Shown one piece after another: positions 12,250 to 20,944 of a DNA stretch of 44,883 nt. The stretch covers positions 1 through 44,883 of the forward strand of contig NBNH01000039.1 in NCBI GenBank assembly GCA_004379115.1, written 5' to 3'. Under the pieces are notes generated by a model that saw only the letters and a list, made by a program, of their open reading frames with translations, was not told where the DNA came from and did not search any database. Each line of letters starts with the position of its first letter. The stretch's first letter is position 1. Origin of the DNA: Actinomycetales bacterium mxb001. Lineage in GTDB: Bacteria > Actinomycetota > Actinomycetes > S36-B12. The translations under genes were made by a program, and so were the position numbers.

Positions 12250-13885
12250 GCTCCTGACCTCCGGGCGTCACGGTCTCATGACGCGTGACCAGGTCTCCGG
12301 ATGGGGTGATGGTCGAGACGAGGCGTACACGCCAGCGATCGTCGTCACGCTCGGGGTAGTCCTCGCGCCAGTGCGATCCGCGCGTCTCCTGGCGCAACTG
12401 CGCCTGATGGACCAGCGCACGAGCGACCAACTGGAGGTTGCTCGCCTCCCAGTCGTCGGTGCACGGACTCGCTCCGGGCAGATCAGGCAGGTCGTCGAGA
12501 GCACGCGCCGCTCGCGCCAGCGACTCCGCGCTGCGAATCACACTCGCGTCGTCGGTCATCACCTGCTGCAGTGGCCGAACGCCCTCGCGCGGAACGAGTC
12601 GTAGCGAGGCGGGTGAGGGAACGGCGGGACGACGGGGGGAGTGCTCGCCCGCCAGGGCCTGGCCGATGCGCGCGGCGAAGACGAGGCCTTCGAGAAGTGA
12701 GTTGGACGCGAGCCGGTTGGCGCCGTGCACGCCGGTGCAGGCAACCTCACCGCAGGCGAAGAGCCCGGGGATCGAAGCCCGACCATCGAGATCGGTACGC
12801 ACGCCACCGGAGACGTAGTGCGATGCCGGCGACACGGGCACGAGCTCGGTGACCGGGTCGATACCGAAGGATCGGCATGAGGCGAGGATCGTGGGGAATC
12901 GCTCTTCCCAGAGTTCTTCGCCGAACGCGCGCGCATCAAGCCACACGTGGGAACTGCCGGTGTCGCGCATGCGGCGCAGGATCGCGCGCGACACCACGTC
13001 TCGTGGCGCGAGCTCGGCGAGGGGGTGCACGTCGACCATGAATCGATCGCCCCGGTCATCAAGGAGTAGCGCGCCCTCGCCGCGCACAGCTTCGGAGACG
13101 AGCGGCTGCTGTCCGCGTGCGCGGGGACCGAGGTAGAGCACGGTGGGGTGGAACTGCACGAACTCCAGATCGGCGATCTCGGCACCGGCCCGCAGGCCGA
13201 GGGCGACGCCATCGCCGGTGGCCACCGATGGATTGGTCGTCTGCGAGAAGACCTGGCCGAATCCCCCGGTGGCGAGGATCACCGCGGGCGCAAGAGCGGC
13301 ACCCACTCCGTCGCGGGTGCCCTGGCCCATGACGTGGAGGGTGACTCCCTGCGCGGCACCGTGCTCGTCGCGCAGCAGGTCAAGGACCAGCGCACCCTCG
13401 ATGAGCTCGATGCCGGGATCCAGGGCGACCGCGGCGACGAGTGCGCGCGAGACTTCCGCTCCTGTGGCGTCACCGCCGGCGTGCGCGATGCGGTCACGCA
13501 GGTGTCCACCCTCGCGCGTCAGCGCGAGAGCACCACTGGCATCGACATCGAAGTGGGCGCCCAGGCCCATGAGGGCGCGTACGGCCTCGGGGCCTTCCGT
13601 GACCAGCACGCGAACGGCATCGACATCGCACAACCCCGCGCCGGCCACGAGCGTGTCGTGCAGGTGATCGCTGGGCGAATCGTCATCGGCCAACGCGGCC
13701 GCGATGCCGCCCTGGGCCCACACGGTCGATCCCTCTTCCACGCGACCCTTCGTCACGAGCAGGACGCGTCGGCCGGTTCGTCGGGCGTGCAGCGCCGCGG
13801 TCAGGCCCGCCACCCCCGACCCCACGACGACGGCATCGGCCTCGGCCGTCCATCCGGGGGCGGGTGCCGGCAGCGTGGCGCTCAT
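12242..13885 (-). CDS. nadB: L-aspartate oxidase
   Basis: GSGVAGLTAALHA, EGSTVWAQGGIAAAL, EFVQFHPTVLYL, GEVACTGVHGANRLASNSLLEGLVF. Confidence 0.96.
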   Translation of the reverse strand: MSATLPAPAPGWTAEADAVVVGSGVAGLTAALHARRTGRRVLLVTKGRVEEGSTVWAQGGIAAALADDDSPSDHLHDTLVAGAGLCDVDAVRVLVTEGPEAVRALMGLGAHFDVDASGALALTREGGHLRDRIAHAGGDATGAEVSRALVAAVALDPGIELIEGALVLDLLRDEHGAAQGVTLHVMGQGTRDGVGAALAPAVILATGGFGQVFSQTTNPSVATGDGVALGLRAGAEIADLEFVQFHPTVLYLGPRARGQQPLVSEAVRGEGALLLDDRGDRFMVDVHPLAELAPRDVVSRAILRRMRDTGSSHVWLDARAFGEELWEERFPTILASCRSFGIDPVTELVPVSPASHYVSGGVRTDLDGRASIPGLFACGEVACTGVHGANRLASNSLLEGLVFAARIGQALAGEHSPRRPAVPSPASLRLVPREGVRPLQQVMTDDASVIRSAESLARAARALDDLPDLPGASPCTDDWEASNLQLVARALVHQAQLRQETRGSHWREDYPERDDDRWRVRLVSTITPSGDLVTRHETVTPGGQEHD

Positions 13886-14766
13886 CGTGCGGCCGCGGCG
13901 TCGTCAGGACCGAGGTCAACGTCGACGTTGTCGAGTAGGCGCGTGCCATCGACCACGACCGTGACGATCAGACGCGCGGGGCCGGCCTTCGGGGCTGGCC
14001 CGAGGTCGAGCGATCGGACAACGATGTAGTCGATCTCGACCGGCACGCTGGTGGACTGGCGAGCATCGTCGAGTCGACGTCGCACGGCGTCGACCACGGC
14101 CTGCGCCCCGTGCACACCCGCCGCCTGACCCTCGCTCAGGGCGAGGGGAATCTCACCGGCCACCCGGCGGGCTTCCGGCGACAGATAGCGATTGCGGCTG
14201 CTCATCGCCAGGCCATCGGACTCGCGGACCGTGGGCATGCCGACAATCTCCACCGGGAAGTCCAGGGCCTCGACCATCGCCCGGACAAGGACCAGTTGCT
14301 GATAGTCCTTCTCACCGAACAGCGCGAGATCGGGCCGCGTGATGTGCAGCAGCTTGGCCACCACGGTCAGCATGCCGGCGAAGTGACCGGGGCGAGCAGC
14401 ACCCTCGAGCTCGCTCCCCAGCGGACCCGGGTCGAGGGTGATGGCTGCTGCCGCCGACTCGGCGGGCGGGTACACCTCGTCAACGTCGGGAGCGAAGACG
14501 ATGTCGGCGCCCGCAGCAACGGAGAGGTCGACATCGGAGTCGAGTGTCCGCGGGTAGCGGGCGAAGTCCTCACCAGCGCCGAACTGTCGCGGATTGACGA
14601 ACACGGTGACGATGACGCGGCCGTGAGCACCCGCGAGGGCACGCGCCCCGTGAATGAGCGACGCATGGCCGTCGTGGAGAGCGCCCATGGTCATGACGAC
14701 CGCCGTGCGGCCCTCCACCGGGGAGAGGCCGGCGAGCTCGGCTCGTCGCCGTACGACGGTCGTCAT
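13882..14766 (-). CDS. panC: Pantothenate synthetase
   Basis: MTTVVRRRAEL...VVMTMGALHDGHASLIHGAR, VNPRQFGAGEDFARYPRT, FGEKDYQQLVLVRAMV. Start at 14766 chosen over the track extension to 15165. Confidence 0.95.
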   Translation of the reverse strand: MTTVVRRRAELAGLSPVEGRTAVVMTMGALHDGHASLIHGARALAGAHGRVIVTVFVNPRQFGAGEDFARYPRTLDSDVDLSVAAGADIVFAPDVDEVYPPAESAAAAITLDPGPLGSELEGAARPGHFAGMLTVVAKLLHITRPDLALFGEKDYQQLVLVRAMVEALDFPVEIVGMPTVRESDGLAMSSRNRYLSPEARRVAGEIPLALSEGQAAGVHGAQAVVDAVRRRLDDARQSTSVPVEIDYIVVRSLDLGPAPKAGPARLIVTVVVDGTRLLDNVDVDLGPDDAAAAR

Positions 14767-15692
14767 GATCGCCCCCCGAGACCCGCCTCGGCATCGACCA
14801 GCAGTGCGGAGATGGGTTCGGCAGCGGAAGCGGTCAGCATGCCGCTGGCCAGTGCGCGATCCAGCGTCACCCGGGCCAGCACGAGATAGGCCTCGCGCGT
14901 GCCGCTGTCGGCATCGACGAGATCGGTGAGGTGCGCACGCACGGTGGCGACGTCCCCGCGGGCGACCGGGCCGGTGAGCGCCGTGTCGCCTTCCCTCAGC
15001 GCATTGTCGAGAGCCGCCGTGAGTAGCGGACGCGCGAGCCGCGACGGATCCTGCACTCCGGCGGCCGCGAGAAGATCGAGTGTCTGCGCCACGAGCGTGA
15101 CGAGATGGTTGGCGCCATGGGCAAGTGCCGCGTGATACGTCGTGCGCGCACCTTCCTCCACCCACACCGGGTCGCCGCCCATCTCGACAACGAGGGCCTC
15201 AGCGATCGGGCGCACAGGATCGGGTGCGGTGACGCCGAAGGGGCAGTCCTCGAGCCGATCGAGGTCGAGGCTCGTGCCGGTGAACGTCATGACCGGATGC
15301 GCCGCGATAGGAAGAGCACCGGCGAACGGTGCGAGGACCTCGAGCCCGTGATGGCCGGAGACGTGCATGACGATCTGGCCGGGTCGCACGTGTCCGACCA
15401 ACTCAGCGACAACCTGCGCGAGGCGATCGTCCGGCACGGCGAGCAGCAGCAGATCGCACTCGTCGGCGACCTGCTCAGCCGGAAGGATTGGGGTGCCCGG
15501 CAGGAGCGCCTCGGCCCGCACCCGCGACAGATCGGTGCGTGCAGAGCACCCGACGATGTGGTGGCCCGTGCGCCGCAGGGCAGCACCGAGCACGGCTCCG
15601 ACGCGACCGGAGCCGATAACGCCAACCCGCAACCGCGGGGGCGGGGTCACCACATCCGCAGGGTAGAGGTTGGCTGCATCGTCGTTGACCAC
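14763..15692 (-). CDS. Rossmann-like/DUF2520 NAD(P)-binding protein
   Basis: RVGVIGSGRVGAVLGAALRRTGHHIVGCSAR, HVSGHHGLEVLAPFA...AAHPVMTFTG; immediately upstream of panC. GTG at 15692 inferred as start. Confidence 0.85.
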   Translation of the reverse strand: MVNDDAANLYPADVVTPPPRLRVGVIGSGRVGAVLGAALRRTGHHIVGCSARTDLSRVRAEALLPGTPILPAEQVADECDLLLLAVPDDRLAQVVAELVGHVRPGQIVMHVSGHHGLEVLAPFAGALPIAAHPVMTFTGTSLDLDRLEDCPFGVTAPDPVRPIAEALVVEMGGDPVWVEEGARTTYHAALAHGANHLVTLVAQTLDLLAAAGVQDPSRLARPLLTAALDNALREGDTALTGPVARGDVATVRAHLTDLVDADSGTREAYLVLARVTLDRALASGMLTASAAEPISALLVDAEAGLGGRS

Positions 15693-15696
15693 GGCG

Positions 15697-16647
15697 TCAC
15701 GCTTCCCATCGCAGCCAGGCGAAACCACCAAGACCAGCCGTCTGTCGCAGGCGCTGCGCGGCAAAGTAGCGCTCGACGTCGGCCGGTGATGCGCGGTCGG
15801 GCAGGGACGCCGATGCGAGCTCATCGCGCTGCCAGGTCAACGTCGTGCGCGGTACAGCAGCCTGACAGGCATCGACTGCCACGTGGGCGGTGATACCCAC
15901 GGTGCCATCGGGCATCGGTGCGACGACGCGTCCACCGCGGTATCCGGTGAGCGTTCCGCCGCGCAGCGCGTCGAGTCGCTCGGGTCGGCAGTGCCCGTAG
16001 TCGACCGCGAGAGCGAGGCCCTGTCTCACCAGTCCCGTCATCCAGGACCACGCGGCGTCGCGGGCGAGGCCCACCTCGGCACGATCACCGGGGTCTCGCA
16101 GCGGCCACCACCGCCGCATCCACTCTCGTGTCGCCGCTGCATCGACGCCCACCCTCGCGCAGGCCACCTCGTCATCGAGTGACGGTCCGAGCCTTTCCGC
16201 CCCCGCCGTGCCGACGAGCACCAATCGATCCAACCCGTCGGCATCGCGCTCGACGATGTCGACCGGGATCTCATCAAGCCACTCGTGAGCCATGACCACG
16301 CCGCGGATCGGCGTACCGGGCACGTCGTCGGGCATCTCCGCAGCGACACCCTCCACTCCCGGAACGAATCCCTCGCGAACATCGACCGCCACCCACCGCG
16401 CCCTGTTTGCGAGCTCGGCACAACGTTCGCGCACGCTCGCCAGGAACGCGCCGTCTGCCGCTCCGATGTCGATCACGGTGAAGTCAGCGGGCGCGCGGAG
16501 TCGATCATCGACGGCGCGCACCACCTCGGCCATCGCATCGGCGAGGACATCCCCGGCCGACGTGGCGAAGTGATCACCGGGGGTCGTCCGTGCCCAGAAC
16601 TCCCGCGCCGAGCGGCGCCACGCCGTCGACCACGTGACCTCCGTCAT
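15697..16647 (-). CDS. MidA/NDUFAF7-family (DUF185) SAM-dependent methyltransferase
   Basis: FTVIDIGAADGAFLASVRERC (SAM motif I), GVVMAHEWLDEIPVDIVER (equivalent of the G/A-N/H-E-x-x-D family motif), LALAVDYGH near the C-terminus. Confidence 0.78.
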   Translation of the reverse strand: MTEVTWSTAWRRSAREFWARTTPGDHFATSAGDVLADAMAEVVRAVDDRLRAPADFTVIDIGAADGAFLASVRERCAELANRARWVAVDVREGFVPGVEGVAAEMPDDVPGTPIRGVVMAHEWLDEIPVDIVERDADGLDRLVLVGTAGAERLGPSLDDEVACARVGVDAAATREWMRRWWPLRDPGDRAEVGLARDAAWSWMTGLVRQGLALAVDYGHCRPERLDALRGGTLTGYRGGRVVAPMPDGTVGITAHVAVDACQAAVPRTTLTWQRDELASASLPDRASPADVERYFAAQRLRQTAGLGGFAWLRWEA

Positions 16648-17930
16648 GGCACGCGACGGGCCCGGCGCATGAGGACCAGTTCCTCATCCGCGAGGGGACG
16701 GACACTCGCGTACGACAGGTGTCGGGCGGAGACATCGACAGGCCCGGGTGCCGTATCGGCATGCAGGGAGGCCAACCCCAATCGCCGCTCCCACGGACCC
16801 TGGGTGATGCGCAGTGACTGAACGCGGGCGTGGGGTGCCAGGCCCAGTCGGCGCGTGATGCGGCCCGACCGCGCGGCGATCACCTGGGGGGTGATGGCGC
16901 ACGCGAGGTACCTCCACGCGAAGGGCGAGCGCCATCGGGCTTGTCGCGGTGCTTCATCGAAGACCAGCGAATCGACATCGACGCCGGGAAGCACTTCGGC
17001 GATGAGGGCCAGTGCTTCAGCACGCGGAGCAACGGGTATCAGCACGTCGGGACGTAGCTCATCGCCTTCGACGCCGGCGATGGTGAGGGTCACCCGCACC
17101 CAGTTCCAACGTCGCCACAGCAGCGGGGAGACGAGCTCGACGGCATGGACGCGTGCGGCGGGGACCGTGCGGACCTGGGTGGACAGCAGGCCACGACGGA
17201 TGCGCAGCCCATCCGGGGTTCGCGTCACGCGAAAGCCGTAGTTGGCGAGGAACTGCGTGACGACCGACAGGATCGGAAGGCCGCCGGTGACCATGGCGAG
17301 GACAAGCGCAACCGGACCCTGGGCCCACAGAGTGAACGCGATGAACGCCACACTGGCCAGCAGGAGCGCTGCCGTCGTGGACCGCAGAAGGAGACCCGCA
17401 AGCAACCGGCCATTGGGGACGGCTGCCAGAGGAATCTCCGGCGCCTCCAACGCGCCATCGGACGACTCGGCACTCTCGCGTCGAGCGAGTTCCAGGATGG
17501 CGCCGCGCAGAGCATCGGCCTCCGCCCGCGTCAGGTACTTCAGGACGATGCGCGAATCGCCAACTCCGGCCACCTCGACGCGCAGTTCGACAAGACCCAC
17601 GAGGCGTGCCACGAACGGCGTGACGACATCGACGCTCTGCAGGCGCGAAAGTTGCAGACGGCGCGCGGAGCGCTGGATCACCCCGGAGTCGACACGCAGG
17701 TCCCCGTCGTCATCGATCCAGAAGGTACGACGCCACCATGCCAGCCAGGAAAGCGCGGCGAATACCGCGAATCCAACGACGAGCACGATGACGATGGTCA
17801 GGATGAACGGCGCCCCGCGCCGTTCGATGAAGCCGGCACCGGGGCCAATGAAGAAGATGGCCAGGGCCGGCACGGCGGGCACCGCTTGGACGAGCGGACT
17901 CAGCGGATTGGTGCGGCGCGGTTGCGTCAC
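16644..17930 (-). CDS. PH-domain-containing membrane protein (YdbT-like, bPH_2 repeats)
   Basis: 428 aa, several TM segments, repeated RLQLSRLQSVDVVTPFVARLVGLVELRVEVAG-type and IRRGLLSTQVRTVPAARVHAVELVSPLLWRRWNWVRVTLTIAG segments. Confidence 0.85.
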   Translation of the reverse strand: MTQPRRTNPLSPLVQAVPAVPALAIFFIGPGAGFIERRGAPFILTIVIVLVVGFAVFAALSWLAWWRRTFWIDDDGDLRVDSGVIQRSARRLQLSRLQSVDVVTPFVARLVGLVELRVEVAGVGDSRIVLKYLTRAEADALRGAILELARRESAESSDGALEAPEIPLAAVPNGRLLAGLLLRSTTAALLLASVAFIAFTLWAQGPVALVLAMVTGGLPILSVVTQFLANYGFRVTRTPDGLRIRRGLLSTQVRTVPAARVHAVELVSPLLWRRWNWVRVTLTIAGVEGDELRPDVLIPVAPRAEALALIAEVLPGVDVDSLVFDEAPRQARWRSPFAWRYLACAITPQVIAARSGRITRRLGLAPHARVQSLRITQGPWERRLGLASLHADTAPGPVDVSARHLSYASVRPLADEELVLMRRARRVP

Positions 17931-18424
17931 AGCCCCGCGGTCCTCTCCTCGCCCCTGGCCGCGAGTCGATCGCGAAGACCCGCCGCCTCGTCAGGCGGCA
18001 GACCGGGGATCGCCGCATCGGTGGTCGCGGCAGCGGTATGCAACTGCACCGTGGCGATGCCCAGCCAGCGATCGATGGGCCCGGCACGCAGGTCCACCAT
18101 CTGCATGCGCCCGTAGGGCACGATCACCAGACGGCGAAGGATCAATCCGCTGACGACCAGCAGGTCGTTGTCTCGCTCGGCGTAGCCGAAGGACGCAACA
18201 CGGCGGCCGATGAGCCACCACACCCACACGAAGGCGACCACTGCGATCGCGGCATAGGCGATCGTCCAAGCGGGCGCGAGCGGGCTCACCCACAGGATCG
18301 CGCCCCCCGCGAGGACCACGACGTAGACGAGGAGGAGCGTGATGCGGCGGGCGGTGGCCAAGCGCGGTGAGACGGGGACCCATCCATCAGCGGGTGGGGC
18401 AAAGGCGTCATCGACGTCACCCAT
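17927..18424 (-). CDS. PH-domain-containing protein (YdbS-like, bPH_2)
   Basis: Two TMs, then LLVVSGLILRRLVIVPYGRMQMVDLRAGPIDRWLGIATVQLHTA, typical of bPH_2. Confidence 0.87.
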   Translation of the reverse strand: MGDVDDAFAPPADGWVPVSPRLATARRITLLLVYVVVLAGGAILWVSPLAPAWTIAYAAIAVVAFVWVWWLIGRRVASFGYAERDNDLLVVSGLILRRLVIVPYGRMQMVDLRAGPIDRWLGIATVQLHTAAATTDAAIPGLPPDEAAGLRDRLAARGEERTAGL

Positions 18425-18467
18425 GGCATCACTCTGTCACGCGCCGGATCACTGGCATGCTGTCGGC

Positions 18468-19586
18468 ATGGCGGAGGTGACGGTCGGCATCGGCATGGCC
18501 CCGGCCGACATCACGCTCGACCTCGGTGACCTTCACCCGTCCGGACACGGCGCCCTGCGCATCGCCTGTCGCGTCGATGACGGCGTCGTCACCGCCGCCG
18601 ATCCCCAGCCCGGGCTGTTGCATCGCGGTACGGAGAAGCTGCTCGAGGTCCGCGACTACCGACAGGCGCTGATGCTGGCGAATCGGCATGACTGGCTGAG
18701 CGCCGTCACCTCCGAAGTCGCGCTGGCACTGGCGGTCGAGGAACTCCTCGGCCTGGAATCTCCGCCGCGGGCCGTCTGGTTGCGCACGATCCTGTGCGAA
18801 ATCAATCGGGTAGCAGCCGCCCTCATGCATGCCGCCGGTGCTGCCGCGCTTCCTCCGCATGGACTCGCACCGCGCGACGTCCCGGGGATGCGGGCACGCG
18901 AGGCACTCCAACGCTGCCTTGAATCGATCTCCGGCGGTCGCGTTCACGCCATGATCACGCGGATCGGTGGACTGGCACACGACGCACCGGCTGGCTGGCG
19001 AGGAGAGGTCGAGCAGGCAGTCGTGGTCGTCCGCGAGGAGCTGCCCGCGCTACGCGAGGCTGTCGCACGCACCATCCCGGCGGGCCTTGCGGCGCTGACC
19101 CAGGAGCAGGCGATTGCCTACGGCACGAGCGGTCCCGTTGCCCGCGCTACGGGCCTCGATATGGATGTGCGCCGCGATACGCCCTATCTGGCGTATGGCG
19201 AAGTTGCCGGCGCGATTCGCGTGGTGACGGCCGAAACGGGAGATGCCCGAGCGCGCTACGACGTCCTGCTCGATCAAGTGGAGGCCGACCTGCCGGTCAT
19301 CCTGGCCCTGCTCGAAGGGCTCCCCACGGGACCCGTGAACGTGTCACTGCCGAAGGTCGTGCGCGCACCCGAAGGATCGGCGTACGGCATCGTGGAGTCA
19401 GCAACGGGACGCAGCGGCGCCTACGTCGTCTCCGTCGGCGAGACGACACCGTGGCGCGTACGACTGCGAACGCCGTCGTATGCACACGCCCAGGCCATGA
19501 AGGTGGGACTACCGGGGACGCGCCTCGACGACCTCGCGGGAGCCATCGGTTCGTTCATGTGCGTGGCCGGGGACACCGACCACTGA
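18468..19586 (+). CDS. Orphan NADH-quinone oxidoreductase subunit D (NuoD/49-kDa)-like protein
   Basis: [72 protein letters not shown] and C-terminal [14 protein letters not shown]...[19 protein letters not shown] match NuoD along its length. ATG at 18468 used. Confidence 0.88.
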   Translation: [372 protein letters not shown]

Positions 19587-19588
19587 GT

Positions 19589-19891
19589 TCAGCCGTTGGC
19601 GTGGCCGTGCTCGCGCAGATAGGTGGCGAAGCGCGCACGCAGCAAAGCCTCGGTGTCGGGATCGAGGTCGGGCGAGTCGCCGAACATCTGCTTGAAGGCC
19701 TTGATCGACTCGATGATGGTGCCGCCGGTAGATCCGAGATCTCCCCCTTCGCCCTCGATGGCCACCATTCCGGGCATATGGGAGTAGAGATCGGTGAAGA
19801 ACCCGATGTCGAGACGGTGCTCCGCAACGTGGAAGGCGCGCTTGCGCAACTCGTCGAAGGGCAGGTCTTCGAGGGCGGCTGACTCGCTCAT
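19589..19891 (-). CDS. Small conserved-looking acidic protein of unknown function (100 aa)
   Basis: In-frame ATG at 19891 gives MSESAALEDLPFDELRKRAFHVAEHRLDIGFFTDLYSHMPGMVAIEGEGGD... Convergent with the NuoD-like gene, 2-nt gap. Confidence 0.7.
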   Translation of the reverse strand: MSESAALEDLPFDELRKRAFHVAEHRLDIGFFTDLYSHMPGMVAIEGEGGDLGSTGGTIIESIKAFKQMFGDSPDLDPDTEALLRARFATYLREHGHANG

Positions 19892-19919
19892 ACGGGAACT
19901 GTATCGGGGGAACGCTCGG

Positions 19920-20429
19920 TCAGTCATCGTCGCGGTCGCGGAGCCGACACATCGACTCGAGCCACACCGCAGATGCCACGAGGATGAGGCAGGCGACGAC
20001 GCAGGCGACCGATGCACTGAGCGACTCCGAGCCTGACGGGGAGCCGATCACGGGAATGAGCGCGAGGGCGATCCCGAGGTAGAAGCCGCCGATGACGGCG
20101 CCCGTGCGCGAGGCCGCCATGGCCAGCGCTGCGGTGCGTGCCGCCACGAGCGGATTCATGCGCGGAGGCTGCACCGGACGTGCCGTGCCGACAGAGGCAG
20201 GGGCCAGACCGTTCGAGCGCCGGTCGTGACTGGCGTCATGCAAGCGCGGTCGACTGACCAGGGCCCAGATGAGTACGGCAGCGGCGAGCAGCACCAGTCC
20301 GATAGCCGCGGCCCACGGCACGGACAGAATGCGGCCGGAGAAACGCTCGACCAACTGCACCGCCACCCAACCAACTGCGAGGCCGATGGCGGCAAGGATG
20401 ACCAGTGGCACGAGGCGCGTGGGCTTCAT
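19920..20429 (-). CDS. DUF3180-type membrane protein
   Basis: MKPTRLVPLVILAAIGLAVGWVAVQLVERFSG...MNPLVAARTAALAMAASRTGAVIGGFYLGIAL; located after folK as is usual for this family. Confidence 0.85.
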   Translation of the reverse strand: MKPTRLVPLVILAAIGLAVGWVAVQLVERFSGRILSVPWAAAIGLVLLAAAVLIWALVSRPRLHDASHDRRSNGLAPASVGTARPVQPPRMNPLVAARTAALAMAASRTGAVIGGFYLGIALALIPVIGSPSGSESLSASVACVVACLILVASAVWLESMCRLRDRDDD

Positions 20430-20944
20430 CGAACCGCGCCCGGAACTACGAGCTGGAGATCGGAACGACGTCGTACGCCCTCGGTATCGAGGTGTGCCAG
20501 GAGTTGCGCGACCGGACCTTCGATGGGCAAGCGGGCTTCGGGGTCCGCGTCGAGCCAGGGGATGCAGACGAAAGCGCGCTGCGCTGCACGCGGGTGCGGA
20601 AGAGTGAGGTCGGGATCATCCGACACGACCTCGTCGAAGGCGATGATGTCGATGTCGAGCGTGCGCGGACCCCAGCGCACGTCGCGCGTGCGGTGCCACG
20701 CGTGCTCGACCGCCTGGCACGCAGCAAGCAGGTCGCCGGGATCGAGGTCGGTGTCGACGAGCAAGACGGCATTGAGGAAGTCGTCCTGATCGGGCCCGCC
20801 CACCGGATCTGTCTCGTAGACGTACGAGACGGCGCCGACGCGCACGCCGTCGGACGATGCCAACAGATCGATAGCGCCCTGCAGGGCAGCCAGACGGTCC
20901 CCGATATTGGCGCCGATGGCCAGGACGGCTCGCGATGACATCAC
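20426..20944 (-). CDS. folK: 2-amino-4-hydroxy-6-hydroxymethyldihydropteridine diphosphokinase
   Basis: AVLAIGANIGDRLAALQGAIDLL, YETDPVGGPDQDDFLNAVLLVDTDLDP, RWGPRTLDIDIIAFD, LPHPRAAQRAFV. Confidence 0.96.
   Translation of the reverse strand: MMSSRAVLAIGANIGDRLAALQGAIDLLASSDGVRVGAVSYVYETDPVGGPDQDDFLNAVLLVDTDLDPGDLLAACQAVEHAWHRTRDVRWGPRTLDIDIIAFDEVVSDDPDLTLPHPRAAQRAFVCIPWLDADPEARLPIEGPVAQLLAHLDTEGVRRRSDLQLVVPGAVR

Noticed and set aside
13882-15165. 427-aa version of PanC
   Set aside because: N-terminal about 130 residues are an out-of-frame read of the DUF2520-type gene; the true start is ATG at 14766.
14763-15824. 353-aa version of the DUF2520 protein
   Set aside because: Extension overlaps the methyltransferase 3' end and has no conserved look; GTG at 15692 preferred.
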